From Stenocarpella maydis (taxonomy: Eukaryota; Ascomycota; Sordariomycetes; Diaporthales; Diaporthaceae), in NCBI GenBank assembly GCA_002270565.1, contig NQMI01000024.1:186001-250000 (forward strand): a stretch of DNA of 64,000 nt, given 5' to 3'. The translations under genes and the position numbers were made by a program. The notes beneath the pieces are model-generated. The model was not told where the DNA came from. It ran no database searches and saw nothing but the letters and a program-made list of their open reading frames with translations. Positions 35,130-45,121 of the stretch are shown piece after piece (position 1 is the stretch's first letter; the number at the start of each line of letters is the position of its first letter).

Positions 35130-35795
35130 ATGGTTAGTAAATTGAAACCAGGAATGGGCGATGCAGACGCAACTAACATATACATGCTACAGCTCAGATC
35201 TCTGTTCCTCGCGGTTCTGTCCGCATCCGCCGCCGTCGCGGCCGTGATCCCGGCCGTCGAGCCTGTGGCTGAACCTGCTGTTGAAAGTGCGGTTGAGCTT
35301 GTTGCCGAAGCAGAGACCAAGGCCGATATTGTGGCGGCGGATGCCTGTGTGTACACTTGCGGATCAGTTTGCTACTGGGTAAGCCGTTCTAACGAAACGA
35401 CGATCCTCTGGGAAATGTCCATACTAATCTTGGCTCATAGCAATCTGACATTGACGACGCCCTGGCTGCGGGTTATTCAAACTACCAGTCCGGCAGCGCA
35501 CCAGGTATGGCACGAATCTTTCCCCATATCACGGGAGTACCGGGTCCTCAGAGACCAGACTGCTAACCATGACTTCGCAGGTGGCTACCCTCACCAGTAT
35601 AACGACTACGAAGGGTTCACTTTCCCGACCCCAAAGCCATGGTATGAGTTCCCGATCCTGTCTTCGTACAAGGTCTACACGGGCGGATCTCCTGGCGCGG
35701 ATAGGGTTGTCTTTGACACACAGGGCAACTTTGACGCGCTGATCACACACACTGGGGCCTCGGGCAATAACTTTGTTGCCTGCCAGCAGGCTTAG
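35130..35795 (+). CDS. Secreted guanyl-specific ribonuclease (RNase N1/T1 family)
   Basis: Extracellular endoribonuclease expected to cut single-stranded RNA after G. Exons: 35130-35132, 35193-35378, 35441-35504, 35581-35795, giving 155 residues. The first intron (GTTAGT, branch AACTAAC, acceptor CAG) falls directly after the ATG; reading through it from the ATG at 35184 gives nearly the same N-terminus, so both starts are possible. A signal peptide (residues 1 to about 19) is followed by an A/V/E/P-rich propeptide (about 20-51) and the mature domain starting [13 protein letters not shown]. The catalytic set of RNase T1 is complete: Tyr87 and His89 ([11 protein letters not shown]), Glu107 (WYEFPIL), Arg126 (GADRVVF) and His141 ([11 protein letters not shown]). 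Four Cys can form the two family disulfides. The gene is intact although it lies between a dead transposon and a pseudogene. Confidence 0.93.
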   Translation: MVSKLKPGMGDADATNIYMLQLRSLFLAVLSASAAVAAVIPAVEPVAEPAVESAVELVAEAETKADIVAADACVYTCGSVCYWVSRSNETTILWEMSILILAHSNLTLTTPWLRVIQTTSPAAHQVWHESFPISREYRVLRDQTANHDFAGGYPHQYNDYEGFTFPTPKPWYEFPILSSYKVYTGGSPGADRVVFDTQGNFDALITHTGASGNNFVACQQA

Positions 35796-35924
35796 ATGTA
35801 TTTGGTATCTCGCGAATGCTCCAGCATCATTTCTCTCTCACCACGGGCCGGCATTTTAACGCCTGGCCTTTGGTTGTCTCCGGTTGCACTTCGTTCTGTG
35901 CTATGAGCTCTTCTGCCGCATTTC

Positions 35925-36726
35925 CTAGAGTGTCTTCCCCTGCGGGATGGAGTGCTCCCTGACGGCCTTGTCAAGGGCCACAAATTTCCACCTCTCGAAC
36001 TCGCTTGTTGTCCTCAAGGTGGTCGACCATGTCGTAGTACAGTCGAGGTCGAGTATGATGCCCTCGACTCACCCATGGGTTACACCTCAGATCCTGCGAA
36101 ACAAGCAGCTGGTCGATGAAACCTTCATTTGGAGAGGCTATGGTTCGCTTCCTCTGAATGCATAGGAGCGCATAAGTGGCAGTGTAACCCTACTTCCACA
36201 TCATGTAGGCCGCGACAATGGTCACGGAGCGGGACACCCCATGGGTACAGTGGACGAGGACACGTCCAGTCTTGACCGTGCCGCCTCCGGTGGCTGATTT
36301 GCTCCGCCTGCGTTCATCGCGGGACGGGTTTTCCTGGGCGGCCACAGTACTGATACCATATCGGCCCAATTATTAGTCGATGAACTCATACGCGCCTTCA
36401 AAATACCGGAATATGTTTTCCGAGCGAGTATCGTCGACGAAGATGACGATTCTATCCTTCACGTCGAACAGCTCCTCTAGCGGGTGTGAGAGCCGCCTGA
36501 AGTGGCCAGGTGTCTTGATGGGCTGTGGAAATGGTCTGCGAAATTCTGAGATGACCGAAACAACTGCAGTAATCTTGAGTTGTTTCAGGAAAGCCTGGCT
36601 CTCGACACAAGCCATGTTGCCAATGAAGAGACCAGGGGCTATCTCGCTAAAAGAGATGTTTTTGCAAGGGTCTCCCATGATGAACTGAATAAGGTTATCA
36701 GTGTGTCCAATACCTACTATTGACAT
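35925..36726 (-). pseudogene. Dual-specificity protein phosphatase pseudogene
   Basis: The minus-strand reading starts near 36726 or at ATG 36677 (MGDPCKNISFSEI) and shows a DUSP fold: ISFSEIAPGLFIGNMACVES, then FVDDTRSENIFRYF. After YEFID come two adjacent stops, TAA TAA (36370-36375). The same frame then continues through VKTGRVLVHCTHGVSRSVT, which contains the intact active-site signature HCxxGxxRS (36252-36226), to a third stop, TAG, at 36190-36192. It continues again with GYTATYALLCIQRKR and IASPNEGFIDQLL. Near 36080 the frame shifts, after which EFERWKFVALDKAV runs to a TAG at 35925. The stops could come from CAA/CAG codons by C-to-T change in CpA context, the RIP signature. An intact copy would be a small cytosolic or nuclear phosphatase of about 250 residues. 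Confidence 0.82.
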
Positions 36727-37442
36727 ACGTCGGAGTGACTCACTCAGGCATATGCGGTGGCAACTTGCAGTACGTAAGTACGTGTTTGTGTAAGCGAGAT
36801 GATTGGCGAGAGCAATTTTAAAGACCAGCTGCTCAAGTATATTTATTTAAAACTCAAATTTTAGAAGACGAACCATTCATATTTTCTAAATATATAATAT
36901 GTTACTGCTGGGGCAGAAGGTGATTTCGCCACGATGTTACCCATGTCATGATCAAAATCCAAACACGGGATGATCACAAAAGCACTGACTCTATATCTAG
37001 TGGTTGCAAACTCCACGAACCACTCTAGAAGCTCGTGGATGAGGAAAACGGCTAAATAGTGATGGGAAGACCACCAAACAACTTGTGACATGCTGGCTAC
37101 GAGTTGTGGAAGACCAGATGATGCTGCCATTATCCGACTGCAGGTTTCCGTAACTGTCCAAGCACATCCCAATTCCTCCATCGCAAAAGTGAGAGTTGAA
37201 AAACCTAGGTATGCAATTCTCTAGAAATTGGGTGTCATCGGCAACCAACCATCTGGACTCTGACCTGTGGACGGAAATCTCCGCAGGCAACACACGATTA
37301 TGCGCTTCAGATCATATATATGATGCAATCATCACCTCAGGCAGCAACTAGCTACCTCAGTATTGTTTGGTCTTGCAATTTGTGTAGCGATCCGGAAGTA
37401 GACCAATGGCCATGATTGGTTGCAGCCTTGCAGATGCTTCGA
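36727..37442. other. Intergenic, one unassigned minus-strand frame
   Basis: A minus-strand frame (36997-37293) reads IPRFFNSHFCDGGIGMCLDS followed by a GNLQSDNGSIIW stretch, which looks coding-like, but I recognise no family and find no supporting exons. The rest is AT-rich and empty. Confidence 0.35.
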
Positions 37443-37860
37443 TTTGCTATTCGTTCAGAATAGTCTATGAATGGGATCTTGCGATACTATATTGCCTGGA
37501 TGGTTCGCCAAAAAGTTTGACCTTTGATTGGTAATTAAGTCTGTATGCCAGTGCTGATTGATTTGTGCGAGAACCTTAACTTCGAGGGCCTGGGGGGCAT
37601 GCGAAGGGGGCCCTCCCTCTGGGTATGTGGAGTGCCCTCCTCTGGGTATATGGAGGGTCTTTTGTGGAGAGGCCTCCTTTGGGTGCGTGAAGGGCCCCTC
37701 TGGTGATTGAGTGGCGTGGAGGAGGTCTGTCCTCGTCACTTGCTCTGCTCGCTCCTTTGGTGAACCCCCTCCACGCCTATATAATCCTTTTTAAGCTATA
37801 ATCCTTGGATGAGGTAGGGGCTTTCCACCTGGTCTGGTGAAGTGAAGAATCACCCCGGTC
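37443..37860. repeat. Dispersed repeat family A, copy 2
   Basis: Starts TTGCTATTCGTTCAGAATAG and ends with GGGGCTTTCCACCTGGT (37817-37833), in the same order as at 29172-29770. The central part (about 37600-37700) has fewer CTCTGGGTATGTGGAG-type units than copy 1. A TATATAA box follows CCTCCACGCC near the end, as in copy 1. Confidence 0.7.
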
Positions 37861-39536
37861 CCCAACTGCTGCCGTTACGCTCGAGCACCAATCATTGCAC
37901 AAATGCGTGGAGCGTCTGAAGCACTCGAGCACCGCTTGAGAATGTCATAAGTGGGCTACCGGGGCACATGACCAGCTCTTGGTGGCCCGGGGTTGAGCTG
38001 ATAATTGGAACAGGAGTAACTAAATGCTCCTCAGACTTCAGAGACACTCGTCCAAACAGTTCCTACACAGTCCATAACACATATTGACATCTGATTTCAC
38101 TATTTAAGCTATTCGCATCTGCAGGGACGGGTGGTAGACCGCACACCACTCAAAGGCGCAACAACTGTATCTGCTTAAGCAACCAGAAAGTCCCAACCAG
38201 ACTTAAGGGACCTAGGTTACTAACCCATATCACCTGCTTGAAGCTGGTTTATACCTTATAGCTCATCTATGTATTTCAAAATGTTATTGCTTATTAGGTA
38301 TGTCAAGAACTTATATGTGTCAGGTCTAGGTGTCACAGGTGGCGGATATTATGGATGTAGGTTTTGTTTTTGGGTTATGGGAGTCTGAATTTCCACTCGG
38401 TTTCGTGTTTTCGACGTACTAACTACATAGGTACCATAGCGTCTTTTTCTGTAGGTGCGAATATCCAAGTTCCTGGTATAAAGTTCGGGTCATCGAGCAG
38501 ACCGCTAGTGTTGGGAGCAGGTCTTTCCTCCCTTTGGCCCCGTTCATCGGGACACTCATTAATCCAAAGACGAGTCCGTCCGTCCAACTTCATTCGTCAC
38601 TCTTGCAATCTTCAGGCCAGTGCGCCTTGAAGTTGCCAGAACGGTCGAGCGGTACAAAGGCGTCGCGCAGTAAAATTTGATCAGCCTTTAGCAGCAGATG
38701 AAAGACGGGTGAGAGAAGCCAGATTGGCAAACAGCATAAGTATGTATGCGCCTTGACATCAGCAAGCATGCGAAATGACGCGAAGAACTCGCAATGCGTG
38801 ATAAGGTGATGGAATCAGTCTTAGGCGCCGTCTATGCATGTGGCTGAGACATGCGTTGCTTTTGCCCTGCGGTGCAATGCGGTCGTGGCTATTGAGGGCG
38901 GTCAATTCCGTGGAGAAATGAGCCGATGAGCTAGGATGCCTCGCGGACAGGGTGATGGTCGGGTTATTCCTCATGCGAGGCAATCATCAAGGCGAAATAG
39001 CGGTTAAGTTGAAAAGGCACCAAGGTGATGATGATGTTATTAGTAGTCCTCGTAGCTCCAAGTTGGTAGGGAGAAAAGAATGCCCCACCGTGCAGCCGCA
39101 CCAATGACGGAGAGCAGATGGCTCATGACGTTCCTGGCGGGTCCTGCAGGATGATTTGCTTGGATACCCCACGGCGGGGTTATCTCGACCTTCATCGCCC
39201 GGCTTTGCAGATCACCGATCGCTCAAAGGCCTTCCGGCTCACAAATCAACAGATTCTTACCTAATTCTGCTGTTTCCCATATGGTTCGGTCCGATACTCG
39301 CGGCGGATCTTCATAGTAGACGCATGATATTTTGTTTGCCGTTCTTATCGTTCTACAATATCAAGCACCCGTGACGGCTTGTCCTACACCCACCTCATAA
39401 TAAATATCCGTTCTGGCGCTCTCCCCGTCTTCCTCTTGTCATACTGTTTCCCTCATCTTCTCCCCCCCCTTACACCCACAAGACCTTGACGACGTAAAGT
39501 CGCCCTGATAATTACCAGATACACCACATCCGCCGA
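37861..39536. other. Intergenic, no gene seen
   Basis: About 1.7 kb without recognisable coding sequence. The part after about 39380 has C/T-rich tracts (TCTTCCTCTTG, CCCCCCCTTACACCC) typical of a fungal leader and belongs to the aldo-keto reductase gene. Confidence 0.45.
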
Positions 39537-40516
39537 ATGTCGAGACGAATCATGGCTGCCGTCCAGAACACCACGTGAGTGCATAGCAACCCTCCCCTGC
39601 CCCCTTCAACCTTCACTACTATGTTTACTTAGACCTCACCAGCAAGACCTACACCCTGAACACGGGTGCCAAGATCCCGGCCCTTGGCCTCGGAACATGG
39701 CAGTCCAAGCCCAACGAGGTCAAGAACGCCGTTGAGGCGGCCCTCAAGGCGGGCTACCGACACATCGACACCGCCTTCGCCTACGGCAACGAGAAGGAGG
39801 TCGGCGACGGCATCAAGGCCTCGGGCGTGCCCCGCTCCGAGATCTGGCTGACCACCAAGCTGGACAACCCCTGGCACAAGCGCGCCGCCGAGGGCTTCAG
39901 CAAGTCGCTCGAGAACCTGCAGACCGACTACCTGGACCTGTACCTCATGCACTGGCCCAGCTCCACCGACCCGGACGACCTCAAGAAGCACTACCCGGAC
40001 TGGGACTTTGTCGACACGTGGCGCGAGATGCAGAAGCTGCTCGACACGGGCAAGGTCAGGAACATCGGCGTGTCCAACTTTGACATCACAAACATGGAGA
40101 AGCTGCTCGCCGCCGAGACCACAACGGTCACCCCCGCCGTCAACCAGATCGAGCTGCACCCGTGCAACCCCTCGCCCAAGCTCATCAGGTACCTCGAGGG
40201 CAAGAACATCCACCCCTCGGCCTACTCGCCCCTGGGGAGCACCGACTCCCCGCTCGGCAAGAACGAGGCGCTCCTGTCCATCGCCAAGGCCAAGGGCAAG
40301 TCGCCCCAGCAGGTCCTGCTCGCCTGGGGCCTGCAGAAGGGCTTCTCGGTCCTGCCTAAGAGCGTCACCGAGTCGCGCATCAAGGCAAACAGGGAGCTGG
40401 ACGGCTGGAGCCTGACCGACGACGAGGTCGCCGCCCTGGACGGCATCAAGGAGCGCTTCAAGGTCTGCGGCGACGCTTGGCTGCCTGTCAGGGTGTTCCA
40501 CGGCGATGATGAGTAG
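39537..40516 (+). CDS. Aldo-keto reductase (AKR superfamily, GCY1/xylose-reductase-like)
   Basis: Cytosolic NADPH-dependent reductase of aldehydes or ketoses. Exon 1 is 39537-39574 and exon 2 39643-40516, with intron 39575-39642 (donor GTGAGT, acceptor ACCAG), giving 303 residues; this acceptor is the one that keeps the frame (NTT/KTYTLNTG). The TIM-barrel tetrad is complete: Asp55 and Tyr60 (RHIDTAFAYGNE), Lys85 (LTTKLDN) and His116 (LYLMHWPSS). The AKR signature VRNIGVSNFDI and the C-terminal cofactor site LPKSVTESRIKAN are present. The C-terminus WLPVRVFHGDDE resembles glycerol dehydrogenase-type AKRs. Substrate cannot be fixed from sequence; glyceraldehyde/glycerol or xylose-type activity is plausible. 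Codon use is strongly C-ending, suggesting good expression. Confidence 0.93.
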
Positions 40517-41414
40517 GTGTCGCCCGGGGATGATGTACGGGGTAGATAATGGGATATGGGATATCTGCAAAGATTGGTGGCGAAGGTCTATTAGGAATAC
40601 ACCGGCTAAATGATCGATACCCAACAACGTCTTCAGAAGAAAAAAAAATAAAAATAGCGGCGTCTTTCGCTTGCCATGAGTTCGTCTAGTACTTCAAATG
40701 CGGGAAAATGCTCGCTTGGTATGCGTCTTTCCTTCCGCTCAACAACCTATTGAGTCCCAGACTTCCCAATGATGAGCCTGATGAGCTATGAAATCTCCGT
40801 CACATGGTCGCACATGAGCAGATGGCCCATCCTTGCTTTAACGCGACATTGATTCGGGTTTCTTGAGGAATTCTGGCCAGTGGGGAGCTTGGCATGCGAA
40901 GTATATCCTGCCACGGAGCCAGCGTGGTTCCTATTAAAAGGGCTTCTTCACCCCCCCCCCCCATCCCCTTCTTTACAAATGTAGAATAACAGGCGCACGC
41001 TCCCGGTGACCGTAGAATACCTACCAGTAGAGTCCAGGGAATAAACTTGCGCCTGCCAGGAGAGCTTGCGAGTCGTTCTGAGGCATCCTATGCGAGGGAT
41101 CCACGAGTCAGGCTATCTTGATGTGAGGTTCCTATCTGGATGACGGTGCGTTCTCATAAAGGGTCAAGGGTATTAGAGACATTTCGTTATCGCTATCTTT
41201 GTCATAATGCCATCAGTCATGGCTAGGTCGCTAGCGACTAGTGCTAAAGGCATTGACAGTCAGCCTGACGAGCGAGGAGGAAAATAGTCTCACGACGCGC
41301 TCACCTCAATGTCAGAACCGCGGCCAAATCGGCGAAACAGCTCCAATGAGTCCATCTTCTCGTCCGTGGGATCTGGGGGAGCAGGGACTGACCCCACGCA
41401 CCTAACGTAGCAGC
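40517..41414. other. Intergenic between two converging genes
   Basis: No gene seen. It contains a poly-A tract (40637-40653) and a poly-C tract (about 40951-40964). Confidence 0.45.
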
Positions 41415-42077
41415 TCACAACTTCCCCTTAAGCGCCTGCGCCGGCGTCCCCTCATCCTCCTCTTCCGCCAGCACCCTCGTGACCTCAGCCCTGACACTGG
41501 CCGCAAGCTGCTCCCCGTCCTCGGCATCAAGGTCGCTCCTCTGGCCCCGGCCAAACATGGTGAACTTCTCGCTCCAGCGGCCCTGGGCCCTGATCTCGGG
41601 CCGCGGTATGACATGGTAGTGTATGTGGGGCACGACCTGCGCGGCGGCGGCACCGTTGTTCTGCACCACATTCCAGTCCACCACCCCCGTGGCGCGGCTC
41701 AGCGCCGCCGACAGAACCCGCAGGTAGTAGCCCAGCTCGCGGGCCTCGCGGGCCGTCGTGTCCGTCAGCTTGGGGGCGTGGCGCCGCGGGCAGAGGAGGA
41801 GGTGGCCGCGCGAGAGGGGCATGATGTCGAGGAAGGCGATGACGTCCGGCGTGGAGAGGAGGACGTACGTCTCCGGGTTGGGCTCGGCCTTGGTGGTGCT
41901 GAGGGCGGGCGAGCCGGCTGGTGGGGGGCGGGCTGGGTCGTACGGCTGGTAGAGGGATGCTATGCGGCAGAAGGGGCAGCGGGCGGTGCTGCCTCTGTCG
42001 TCATCCGGCGTCGGTGTCGAGGCTGGGTTTGAGGGCTGAGGTTGGTCGAATGCCGCATCGGGCACGCGAGGCGCCAT
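41415..42077 (-). CDS. HIT-family nucleotide hydrolase/transferase
   Basis: A 220-residue single-exon protein of the histidine-triad superfamily. The catalytic triad pattern VVPHIHYHVIPRP places His151, His153 and His155 (HxHxH). A likely zinc-binding CPFC (34-37) lies near the N-terminus, as in Hint-type proteins, and the fold core reads VIAFLDIMPLSRGHLLLCPR. HIT proteins hydrolyse nucleoside phosphoramidates or dinucleoside polyphosphates; which one cannot be told here. The proline-rich N-terminal 30 residues and the acidic EEEDEG tail look disordered. The gene is divergent from RPB12, whose start is about 500 bp away, so they may share a promoter region. Confidence 0.9.
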   Translation of the reverse strand: MAPRVPDAAFDQPQPSNPASTPTPDDDRGSTARCPFCRIASLYQPYDPARPPPAGSPALSTTKAEPNPETYVLLSTPDVIAFLDIMPLSRGHLLLCPRRHAPKLTDTTAREARELGYYLRVLSAALSRATGVVDWNVVQNNGAAAAQVVPHIHYHVIPRPEIRAQGRWSEKFTMFGRGQRSDLDAEDGEQLAASVRAEVTRVLAEEEDEGTPAQALKGKL

Positions 42078-42579
42078 CGTGCCAGCCGTGTCACCGGTGA
42101 CTTCGTGTTAATTGGTGAGGTCCGGAGGCCTCGACGGAGCTGGCCTGGGGTGTTTTCATGAAGGAATGGTCGTAGATCAACCTTCTCCAGGCATTTCAAG
42201 GTGGCATGCCAGACATATGGGTTTCGAGGCTGGTCAAGCAGATTCACGGTGTCGCAGCACGTCATTTACCTGAAGGCTGCGGGTGTTCCTGGATTTAAGC
42301 CTCGGCTCTGGGTTCAGGCCCCTGTCGCAGCGGTCAAATGCGCAAACGCGCGGCAGGCAAGCTCGTTCTGCCGCTGCCGATCTCGACCGCCCAATTTTCT
42401 TAGCGTCTGCTAGGCCTCACCTTCAGCCAGCAGCATCGCTTCCGACCGTTGACATTCTTTCACCAGACCGTCCTCCCGCAACCAGAAGCTCCCCATACCT
42501 CTCTCCACGTGACCAGTTGCGCCCTCTCTGAACACATCCTTCGCAGTCTTCGAAATCACCCCCGAAATCTCCCTTCAAA
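42078..42579. promoter_or_regulatory. Divergent promoter region, HIT gene / RPB12
   Basis: 502 bp between two opposite start codons. C/T-rich leader sequence precedes the RPB12 ATG (AAAATGTC). No TATA box is clear, as is common for housekeeping genes. Confidence 0.45.
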
Positions 42580-42896
42580 ATGTCTCGCGAAGGCTACACC
42601 GTCCCGACCGGCTCCCCGGGTGCCAGCTTCGGCGGCGCTGCCCTTGCAGCAAAGCCCGGCTCCTTCAACCCTGAGTTCCGTGACGACAATGCCCAGATGA
42701 AATACCTGTGCGGCGACTGCGGCTCCTCGACGCATCTCAAGAAGGCTGACCCCATCCGGTGCAAGGACTGCGGTTGCCGTGTGCTCTACAAGGAGCGGAC
42801 AAAGAGGTGAGTCAGGCCGGGTACGGTTGAAGGATAGGAAATGCGGCTGGGCTGACACTATAGAAACACAGAATGATCCAGTTCGAGGCCCGGTAG
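42580..42896 (+). CDS. RPB12: RNA polymerases I, II and III subunit RPABC4 (RPB12 / ABC10-alpha)
   Basis: Smallest common zinc-ribbon subunit of the three nuclear RNA polymerases, sitting at the RPB2-RPB3 interface. Exon 1 is 42580-42806, the intron 42807-42871 (GTGAGT..ACACAG) and exon 2 42872-42896, giving 83 residues. The conserved zinc site YLCGDCGSSTHL and then IRCKDCGCRVLYKERTKR is complete, and the family C-terminus RMIQFEAR is only recovered by splicing, which confirms the intron. The first ~38 residues are an S/G/A-rich extension, longer than in yeast. Without the intron the frame stops after KR and the last eight residues would be lost. Confidence 0.95.
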
Positions 42897-43335
42897 AGAT
42901 CGTTGGGCGAGTATGGGCGATAAAGTCACATGTGAAGTGAGGGAAGTGGTAGGAGCGGTATGACATACGGATGACTCGCAGTTCGTACCCCGGCGAGGAT
43001 CGAAGGCCATCGAGTTTCCATCTGGAGTGATAAGGAGGGGTTTCACGCGGCATACCACGGTACTAGGATGTACGGAGAAGCAACGGGATCAAAAGGGGCT
43101 GCTGGTCGACAATACCAAGACGGGCAGAGCACTTGATCATCTGGAGTTGAGGCGTAAATGACTTGCGAATGAATTTTCTAGACAATTTCTGATGGTATCA
43201 AGACCCTAAACCGAACGCCACCCAGATGCGCACCCCCTGCGCCGAGAGTAGACCCGCCCTGATATGCAATTTTGATGAACATAACTCGCCCAAACAGGGA
43301 CAAATACCGCAACAACCATACAACCTTCCCATCGG
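42897..43335. other. Intergenic between convergent RPB12 and GPN1
   Basis: 439 bp holding the two 3' ends. No gene or structured terminator recognised. Confidence 0.4.
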
Positions 43336-44523
43336 CTAGCCTTGCTTCTGCTGCTGGTGCAAGAACTTGGCAAAGCTGGCCTCCTGGCTGAGAGTCTCCT
43401 CGCCGCCCTCCATCGCCGCCTGATATCTCGCCTGCAGACCATGACGGTCTGTCTCGTCATCATCATACTCTTCCGAGTCCTGGTCGCTGATGGCGTCGAT
43501 GTCGCCATCCCCGTCCTTCTTCTCTTCCGTGGCGAGGCCAGCCATGGACATGCCCTTCATCATCTTGTCCAGCTCCTTCTCCCTCGCCGCCCGCTTCGCC
43601 TCGTCCCTCTCCCTCCTCTTCTTCTCCAGCTCCGGCTGGTAGTCCCTCTTGAACTCCTCGGCCTTGACGGCGACCGCCTCGAAGAAGTCATCGACGCCCG
43701 CGCCCGTCATGCTGCTCACGCCGACGACGCTCAGGTGCGCGTAGAACTCCTCGAGCATCAGGCTCATACTGTTCAGCAAGCTCCCCATGTACCCGCTGCC
43801 GCCCTCGCCGCCGCCCTCGGCCCCACCAAAGGCGTTGCGGTTCTCGTCATCCTGGAGCGCGGCCTGGAAGGCCTCGAAGTCGGTCATCCACTCCTTTGCG
43901 AAGCTGGCGTCCTTGACGTCGGTCTTGTTGAAGACGAGGATCATGGGCAGCTTCGTCTTGTAGAGGATGCTGCACGCGTAGAGCATGTTGCTCATGAAGG
44001 TCGACGTCGAGCTCGTGCGCGGCGTGTCGATGATGTACGCGATGACGGTCGGGAAGCTCGAGGCCAGGCTCTCGAGCAGGATGGTACCCGAGGCGGACCA
44101 CACAAACACCTCGATCTGACCAGGCGTATCCACCAGGATGTTGTTGATCGGCTTCCTGTTCGGGTTGGCAGGGTCTGGCTGCGTGCGCTTCTCGAGGAGG
44201 CCGAGGATCTGGTCGACCTTGGTCGCGAAGAGGTTGAGGGACGTGAGGATGCCGCCGTTCGGGCCGAGGTTGTACTGCTTCATGACCTCCTTGTAATTAA
44301 CGCTGTCTCGGATGTCGATGTTGCTGTCGAAGGGGACGTTCAGCACCGCTGGGTCGAGGTTGATCACGTAGGGCGGGTCCCTCTTCCCATGGAGGTGGGC
44401 GTTGATGCGCTGCATGAAGGTCGTCTTGCCTGACCCGGCCATGCCGACGCAAACGATGGCGACTGGCTGCTGGCCATTTTCTGCGCCAGGCTGAGTGTTT
44501 GGTTCTGTTGAAGAAGATGCCAT
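43336..44523 (-). CDS. GPN1: GPN-loop GTPase 1 (Npa3/XAB1), RNA polymerase II assembly and import
   Basis: A 395-residue single-exon GTPase needed for assembly and nuclear import of RNA polymerase II. Motifs in order: P-loop GMAGSGKTT (27-35), the [12 protein letters not shown] block (about 54), the family-defining GPN loop [10 protein letters not shown] (GPN at 87-89), the switch-II region [10 protein letters not shown] (about 132-141), and the NKTD guanine-specificity motif ([10 protein letters not shown]). A G-rich insert ([12 protein letters not shown]) and an acidic, charged C-terminal tail (EEYDDDETD) extend beyond the GTPase core, as in Npa3. It is divergent from CWF19, with 386 bp between starts. 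The genomic closeness to RPB12 is notable but no co-regulation can be shown. Confidence 0.95.
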   Translation of the reverse strand: MASSSTEPNTQPGAENGQQPVAIVCVGMAGSGKTTFMQRINAHLHGKRDPPYVINLDPAVLNVPFDSNIDIRDSVNYKEVMKQYNLGPNGGILTSLNLFATKVDQILGLLEKRTQPDPANPNRKPINNILVDTPGQIEVFVWSASGTILLESLASSFPTVIAYIIDTPRTSSTSTFMSNMLYACSILYKTKLPMILVFNKTDVKDASFAKEWMTDFEAFQAALQDDENRNAFGGAEGGGEGGSGYMGSLLNSMSLMLEEFYAHLSVVGVSSMTGAGVDDFFEAVAVKAEEFKRDYQPELEKKRRERDEAKRAAREKELDKMMKGMSMAGLATEEKKDGDGDIDAISDQDSEEYDDDETDRHGLQARYQAAMEGGEETLSQEASFAKFLHQQQKQG

Positions 44524-44909
44524 TGTCTTTGCTCGCCTTATTAGGGCACTACAACAAGGTCTGGTAGGTGGGATAGTCGCTTGTCGTGGCCGGGGAAACT
44601 AAACTCACATGAAAAGTTTCCCAGTTGTCAGCGGGGCACGCACCACCGATGTCACCGTGGGGGCCCTAGCTCCAGTTGCCTGCCGCTGACAGACCAGCCC
44701 TGGAGCGGCCTTGATTCTGGAGCTACCTACCCTGTGCTGTGGTCTAGTATTTGCTGTGAGCATCTATCTGGAACATCACGTCACACCCTGAATCCTGAGA
44801 TATTCATCACTTAGCGATGCCCGCCTGAAGCTCTCAACCATCCACCCACATAACTTAGAGGAGCGCTGTCAGAAATTTGGTCTAGGTCAATTCGTCCGGT
44901 ACGCATGCA
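44524..44909. promoter_or_regulatory. Divergent promoter region, GPN1 / CWF19
   Basis: 386 bp between two opposite ATGs. No clear TATA box; it must contain both promoters. Confidence 0.45.
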
Positions 44910-45088
44910 ATGGACGGGCTTGATGATTTCGAGAAGCAGCTTGCCGCTGAGAAGGCCGAAAGGGAACGGGCACAGGAGCGTTCAGAGAGACGCGAAAAGA
45001 AGCACAGGCATCGCCACCACCATAGAAGCTCGAGGTCGCCAGAGAGACATGATCTGGATCGCGATAATAGGCATGGCAAGGAAAGGAC

Positions 45089-45121
<33 letters not shown>

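Noticed and set aside
36997..37293. Minus-strand frame with GGIGMCLDSYGNLQSDNGS
   Set aside because: Looks coding-like but I could not tie it to a family or find flanking exons.
39629..40627. 332-codon minus-strand frame
   Set aside because: Antisense to the aldo-keto reductase, whose catalytic tetrad and frame are certain.
43342..44433. 363-codon plus-strand frame
   Set aside because: Antisense shadow of GPN1; L/V/E/R-rich with no domain.
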